Of a stretch of DNA of 64,000 nucleotides, positions 59,971 to 64,000 are shown piece after piece. Both the position numbers and the translations under genes were made by a program. The DNA comes from Paenisporosarcina macmurdoensis (GTDB lineage Bacteria > Bacillota > Bacilli > Bacillales_A > Planococcaceae). The notes under the pieces are model-generated. The model was not told the origin of the DNA and ran no database searches. It saw nothing but the letters and a program-made list of their open reading frames with translations. The stretch covers positions 1 to 64,000 of the forward strand of contig NZ_JBHSRI010000004.1 in the NCBI RefSeq assembly GCF_042658845.1. The letters run 5' to 3'. How positions within the stretch are numbered: the stretch's first letter is position 1; each line of letters opens with the position of its first letter.

Positions 59971-61452
59971 CTACTCATAGAAGGTGAATTTATTTTTCCC
60001 GCTGTTTTTTGATGTATACATGGCTGTGTCTGCATGATTAAGCAGTTCGTAAAATAAATGGCCATCTTTGGGTAGCTGGCTGATGCCTAAACTGCTCGTA
60101 ATCTGCATGTCGTGTCCTTGTATTTGGTAGGGTTCGCTAATCGTGTCAGTAATCAATTGGGCAAACGAGGCAAGTTCCTCTTGTTGTTGATTTTGCACCA
60201 AAATGATAAATTCATCGCCACCTATGCGCGCTAACATACCTGGAGTGTTTTGCATTAAAGTAGTTAAACGGCTCGCAACGGCTTGAAGAAGCGAATCGCC
60301 CGCAGCATGACCATATATATCGTTTATTGCTTTAAATCCATCCAAATCCATGAACATGATGCCAAGTTGTTCTGAAGATTGAGCATAGCTTTCAAAATCT
60401 CGCTGTAAGCGGAAGCGGTTAGGAAGAGCCGTCAAATAATCGAGATATGCGAGTCGTTTGATTTCTTCATGTGATTCCTCAAGGGATTGCATCATGTCGT
60501 TGACTGTTTGTTCCAATACGTATATCTCATCTTTGTTTTTTCGACTGTAACCAAGACGAGTTGTTCCGTCTTGTGATTGTTGGATGTCACGCAGTTGTAC
60601 CGACAAGGTGGTAACCCGTGAAACGATGAGTCGATCAAGCAAGATGTAAATTAATAACACAATCATCAAAATCATCACGATGAAGGTTATAAATAAGTTA
60701 TTGATACTATCTAGTTTTTGAAGGAAGTAGTCCCTATGCTGCGTCATAGAGATCTCAACGTAATCTCCACCGTTTATCTCAGTTAAATAAAACGTTCCTT
60801 TAAGTTCTTCATTATTAATAACTTGAATGTTTCTTGCTGGCGATGACGTTTTGGTGAAATGTTTGAAGTTTGCTAACTCCAATGACAAATCTCTTTCTAA
60901 CGTTTTAAAAAATGGTTTATCGATAAAACGAATCATGACCATTTTTCCATTTGAAGGGCCATCTCCACTACTTGGATAAACGTTTTCAATATCGATAAGA
61001 GCGAGTCCCTTTGTTGTATGTACAAGAAAAGGAAGTTCTTGATATTTAGTGTCAGTAACAAGGTTTTGAACTGTTTGTTTAAGTTCAGAATCGACGGGTT
61101 CGATTCCTTCGCCGTTTAAATATTGATTGTTTTGATCATAAAATAACATATACGCAATTTCTAGATTCTCAAATGTCGCATCCATCAAGTTCCGTTCGAT
61201 ATAGTTATTATCATTGCTTTCAATAAACTCATAGCTATCGTCCCATATTGCCCAATCCATGGAGAGTCTGTTCAATTGTTCTTTTTCAGAAGTAAAATAG
61301 TTCTCTACCATGTCCATATTCAGATTTAAGCGCTCACGGTCTAAGTGATCGCCATCACGGATTAATAGTGGACGGGTTACTAACATGAGAAAAGCCAGAA
61401 ACAGAATCATAGAAACGCCAATAATGAACATCGTCTGTACTTTTAATTTCAA
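59971..61452 (-). CDS. CHASE4-GGDEF diguanylate cyclase
   Basis: A 493-residue membrane protein: TM1 about 8-28, an extracytoplasmic CHASE4 domain (about 35-250) with the typical MDWAIWDDSYEF block, TM2 about 255-275, HAMP, and a C-terminal GGDEF domain with intact active site RIGGDEFIIL and substrate loop DLDGFKAINDIYGHAAGD. There is no EAL domain, so it should make c-di-GMP in response to an external signal. Monocistronic. Confidence 0.93.
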   Translation of the reverse strand: MKLKVQTMFIIGVSMILFLAFLMLVTRPLLIRDGDHLDRERLNLNMDMVENYFTSEKEQLNRLSMDWAIWDDSYEFIESNDNNYIERNLMDATFENLEIAYMLFYDQNNQYLNGEGIEPVDSELKQTVQNLVTDTKYQELPFLVHTTKGLALIDIENVYPSSGDGPSNGKMVMIRFIDKPFFKTLERDLSLELANFKHFTKTSSPARNIQVINNEELKGTFYLTEINGGDYVEISMTQHRDYFLQKLDSINNLFITFIVMILMIVLLIYILLDRLIVSRVTTLSVQLRDIQQSQDGTTRLGYSRKNKDEIYVLEQTVNDMMQSLEESHEEIKRLAYLDYLTALPNRFRLQRDFESYAQSSEQLGIMFMDLDGFKAINDIYGHAAGDSLLQAVASRLTTLMQNTPGMLARIGGDEFIILVQNQQQEELASFAQLITDTISEPYQIQGHDMQITSSLGISQLPKDGHLFYELLNHADTAMYTSKNSGKNKFTFYE

Positions 61453-61722
61453 GTTAACCCACCCCAGTCTCTACGCTATTATCTTACTAACATTATACTG
61501 CTAATAATGTAATAGAATAGAGAATTGACAGAATATAAAATTTCTAAAAGTAGGAAATCTGCCCATAAAAGGGTTATATGACCGGTTTAAGAGGATGTAT
61601 GGAGAAGTGTAGAGATGATTTTTAGTTTTTGAGGTTAAATTACATGGTGTGGGATAATGATTTTGGAATGGTTTTGAAAAGTAAATATGACTAAGGGCAG
61701 TTCCTTTTTTATATTAATAGAG

Positions 61723-61852
61723 GTTGATTTCCGTTTCAGACGGACGCTTTCCGCGGGCATGGCCTCAGTCTCCTCGACGAGCAAGCTCGCCTGCGGGGTC
61801 TTCAGCTCATGCTATTCCCGCTGGAGTCGCCGCCTTCCACTTCAATCAACCT
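61723..61852. repeat. GC-rich imperfect-palindrome repeat, copy 2
   Basis: Second copy of the 6545 element with shared ends (GTTGATTTCCGTTTCAG... and ...GTCGCCGCCTTCCACTTC) and a different centre. The bases ATTAATAG before it also match copy 1. It lies in the 640-bp gap 61453-62098, which otherwise holds only the hairpin at 61938. Confidence 0.85.
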
Positions 61853-61937
61853 TAAGTTCAAATGCAAAAAAGACAATTATAACTGTTTACAATGTTCTTT
61901 GTTTCAATATAGAATCGTCGCCTATTTTCCCATAAAC

Positions 61938-61971
61938 GAAACGACCGAAGATACAATTTCGGTCGTTTTTT
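61938..61971 (+). other. Leader hairpin upstream of paralogue 2
   Basis: GAAACGACCGAA / TTCGGTCGTTTT with T run; the counterpart of the hairpin at 57968. Confidence 0.6.
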
Positions 61972-62098
61972 GCTATTAATCATGGAGTCATCTCTCGAAA
62001 GAGGTATTTTTATTTGTGAGAATATTTACTCTAATAAGGATCTTATAAAATAGATCCGTTATACTAAAAATACCAGAATATGAGAGAAGGTAGAGCAT

Positions 62099-62527
62099 TT
62101 GTCAGTTGCACATGAATCATCTAAAGTGAATTTGCCATTTTTGATAACAGAATTGGGATTACGCCAAGAAAAAAACACGACAGTTTTTCGAAAGGGTAAT
62201 TTCTTTGTCATATCACCTTCAGTACAAAATCAGTATAATTGGTTTGATATTGGCGAACCCATCATGGAATCCTATAACCCAAAAGTTCATGAGGGTTATT
62301 TACTTGTACGATTCAAAGAAAAGTTTGTGATGGCTAAACTCCAACCATTTCAAAAGAAAATGATGTTGCGAGAAACAATGCCAAACACGACAAAGCTAAG
62401 ACCACATTGGAAGTTCAAAGTAATCGAAGCAGGTGATCCTCATGTAGTTAATATGGGGGATAGTGATCTTAAGTTTCGGATTCAAATGCCTAGCGAAACC
62501 CAATTAATAAAATTTTTTAATAAGTAA
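62099..62527 (+). CDS. Unknown protein, paralogue 2
   Basis: A 142-residue paralogue of the 58160 protein: AHESSKVNLPFLITELGLRQ, GYLLVRFKEKFVMAKLQPFQ, RPHWKFKVIEA. TTG start after AGAAGGTAG. Conservation spread evenly over the length suggests both copies are functional. No domain recognised. The Nudix gene follows 20 bases later. Confidence 0.68.
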   Translation: MSVAHESSKVNLPFLITELGLRQEKNTTVFRKGNFFVISPSVQNQYNWFDIGEPIMESYNPKVHEGYLLVRFKEKFVMAKLQPFQKKMMLRETMPNTTKLRPHWKFKVIEAGDPHVVNMGDSDLKFRIQMPSETQLIKFFNK

Positions 62528-62547
62528 TCATTAAAGGAGATCAGCTA

Positions 62548-62949
62548 ATGAAGAAACATATAAATGTTGTGGCAGCAGTAATACATAATGAACATAAGGA
62601 AATATTATGTGCACTCCGTTCCCCAGTAATGGCACTTCCGAACTTATGGGAATTTCCAGGTGGGAAAATTGAAGAAGGCGAAAGTCATGAAACAGCTTTA
62701 ATTAGAGAGATCCAGGAAGAGCTTAATATCCAAATTGAAGTTGGTGAAAATGTAGAGGATACATACTTTGAATATGAGGATTTTACCATTCAACTAACTT
62801 CATATTTTGCTTCTATTAATTCTGGAGAAATGAAAGCAACAGAGCATGCAGAATTGAGATGGGTAACTATCGATAAACTAATTGATCTAGAGTGGGCTCC
62901 TGCGGATATTCCTTCAGTCCTAACTATAAAGAACTTACAAAATATATAA
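62548..62949 (+). CDS. MutT-type Nudix hydrolase
   Basis: A 133-residue MutT/NudG-like enzyme with a perfect Nudix box GGKIEEGESHETALIREIQEE (the box extends to the LNI end) and the WEFPGG lead-in, so likely active on oxidised or modified nucleoside triphosphates (8-oxo-dGTP or CTP type). Ribosome site AAAGGAG. The PLD-helicase gene starts 18 bases after its stop, so the two probably form an operon. Confidence 0.92.
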   Translation: MKKHINVVAAVIHNEHKEILCALRSPVMALPNLWEFPGGKIEEGESHETALIREIQEELNIQIEVGENVEDTYFEYEDFTIQLTSYFASINSGEMKATEHAELRWVTIDKLIDLEWAPADIPSVLTIKNLQNI

Positions 62950-62967
62950 AGTAAAGTGGGTGTAAGA

Positions 62968-64000
62968 TTGGGTAACTTTCTTCGTAATTTAGAAGATTCA
63001 TTACAAAAAGGTTTTATTAATCAGAATTTTATTACGCCAGGTTCTTACAAACCACAATTGTTAGTAAATAATACTGCAGAAAACGAAAATGTATTATCAA
63101 CATTATTAGATGAACTTGAACACTGTGAAAACTTTTTGTTCTCAGTTGCTTTTATTACTGAGAGCGGTCTTGCTACATTGAAGGCTCATTTGCATGATTT
63201 AAAATTAAAAGGCATTAGAGGACGTATACTAACGTCAACTTTCTTGCAATTTAATCAACCGAAAGTATTTAAAGAACTTTTGAAAATCGAGAATGTAAAG
63301 GTTCGTTTAACAGATATTAAAGGTTTTCATTCAAAGGGTTACATTTTCCAACATCCAACACATTACTCACTTATTGTAGGGAGTTCAAATTTAACGAGCC
63401 ACGCTCTAAAAGTAAATTATGAGTGGAATATTAAGCTCACTACGCATGAAAATGGAGAAATTATTCACCATTTTAAAAACCAATTCGAAGACGTATGGGG
63501 GAAATCACGCGAACTATCACTCCAATGGATAACTGAATACGAAAAAATTTATGTGGAAACAACAGAAATGACAAAGATGGACAAAGTAATTGAAGGTTTT
63601 GAAGAGTATAAACCTAGTACAATTGAAGATGCACTTAAGATTACACCTAATAAGATGCAAATTGAAGCATTACAAAATATTGAGATTCTTAGAAATGAAA
63701 AGGATAAAGGTTTAATTATTTCAGCAACTGGAACAGGAAAGACTTATTTATCAGCATTTGATGTCAGACGATATGCTCCTAAAAAAATGCTCTTTATTGT
63801 ACACAGAGAACAGATTTTACAAAAAGCAAAATCTGATTTCAAGACAATACTTGGTGGGTATGACGACGAATATGGGATTTTATCGGGAACTATAAGAGAA
63901 AATAATGCTAAGTATTTATTTGCAACCATTCAATCATTATCAAAAGATAATACTTTATCCCAGTTTAAACCTGAAGAATTCGACTACATACTGATTGACG
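62968..64000 (+). CDS. PLD-domain SF2 helicase (DUF3427-type), N-terminal part
   Basis: The frame is open from TTG 62968 to the end of the window, giving the first 344 residues of a larger protein. An N-terminal phospholipase-D-like nuclease module (FHSKGYIF...IVGSSNLTSH; H-x-K and G-S-x-N) is followed by the start of an SF2 helicase with Walker A SATGTGKTY (about 253-261), motif Ia FIVHREQIL and the beginning of the DEAH-type box at the edge. The full proteins I recall (DUF3427 family) are about 900 residues and include defence- and repair-linked members. A GTGGGTG site precedes the TTG. Confidence 0.85.
   Translation, partial: MGNFLRNLEDSLQKGFINQNFITPGSYKPQLLVNNTAENENVLSTLLDELEHCENFLFSVAFITESGLATLKAHLHDLKLKGIRGRILTSTFLQFNQPKVFKELLKIENVKVRLTDIKGFHSKGYIFQHPTHYSLIVGSSNLTSHALKVNYEWNIKLTTHENGEIIHHFKNQFEDVWGKSRELSLQWITEYEKIYVETTEMTKMDKVIEGFEEYKPSTIEDALKITPNKMQIEALQNIEILRNEKDKGLIISATGTGKTYLSAFDVRRYAPKKMLFIVHREQILQKAKSDFKTILGGYDDEYGILSGTIRENNAKYLFATIQSLSKDNTLSQFKPEEFDYILID

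Noticed and set aside
61687..61935. Possible gene of 82 codons across the second GC-rich repeat
   Set aside because: Most of it is translated repeat, without a start signal or coding-like composition.
62968..64000. Calling the window's end a named defence system
   Set aside because: Only the N-terminal third is visible and no defining partner genes can be seen, so no specific system name is supported.

Overview
The window looks like chromosomal DNA of a low-GC Firmicute of the order Bacillales. It opens in a 5S rRNA. Starts follow strong AGGAGG-type ribosome binding sites with frequent GTG and TTG codons. It carries S-box (SAM), TPP and guanidine-I riboswitches, sigma-B-like promoters, and Bacillus-type gene sets (mtnWXBD, metNIQ, ykoFEDC, ykkCD, yxlEFG-like, YjcZ peptides, csbD). 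Planococcaceae is my best guess for the family, but that is inference from gene content only.

Layout. 0-6.5 kb: end of an rRNA operon, then sulfur metabolism (mtnE, divergent mtnU, and an S-box-controlled metNIQ operon that ends in an iron-type alcohol dehydrogenase). 7-11 kb: YihY membrane protein, a response regulator/histidine kinase pair, a small membrane protein and a decayed MMPL transporter. 11-16 kb: catalase, a double-YtkA lipoprotein, a GNAT acetyltransferase and a PfkB kinase. 16-20 kb: thiamine-precursor ECF transporter ykoFEDC under a TPP riboswitch. 20-24 kb: GntR-regulated membrane/ABC operon. 24-30 kb: HIT protein, a HEPN-like/CBS protein, a NERD protein followed by a local tandem duplication, two VOC proteins, a DUF4385 protein, an NAD(P)-binding protein and a phosphoesterase. 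30.7-32.8 kb: a four-gene operon coupling a CarH-like cobalamin-binding protein to a PAS-STAS protein, next to the sigma-B-type gene csbD. 33-40 kb: TSUP transporter, PQQ-dehydrogenase-like lipoprotein, general stress protein, several orphans and CorA. 40-44 kb: a region rebuilt by duplication (two 44-residue paralogues, a shrunken Nudix copy beside an intact one, a 5'-truncated Rpn nuclease). 44-50 kb: guanidine riboswitch with an SMR pair, an SDR, and S-box-controlled mtnWXBD. 50-57 kb: YjcZ peptides, two VTT-domain proteins, a hydrolase, and an HK-RR-lipoprotein operon. 57-62 kb: phosphoesterase, small membrane peptides, a YolD pair and a CHASE4-GGDEF protein. 62.5-64 kb: a Nudix enzyme followed by a PLD-helicase that runs off the window.

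Cross-cutting themes. Methionine is handled by two unlinked S-box transcription units plus the mtnE/mtnU pair about 45 kb from mtnWXBD. General stress is represented by likely sigma-B promoters at csbD and at a general-stress-protein gene. The most striking unexplained structure is a family of intergenic arrays with a strict 21-bp period at eight places (one duplicated). Each unit has a conserved part of about 10-13 bp and a variable part of about 8-11 bp, and most arrays share a related core that appears in either orientation. The B12/STAS operon and these arrays are my main candidates for something undescribed.
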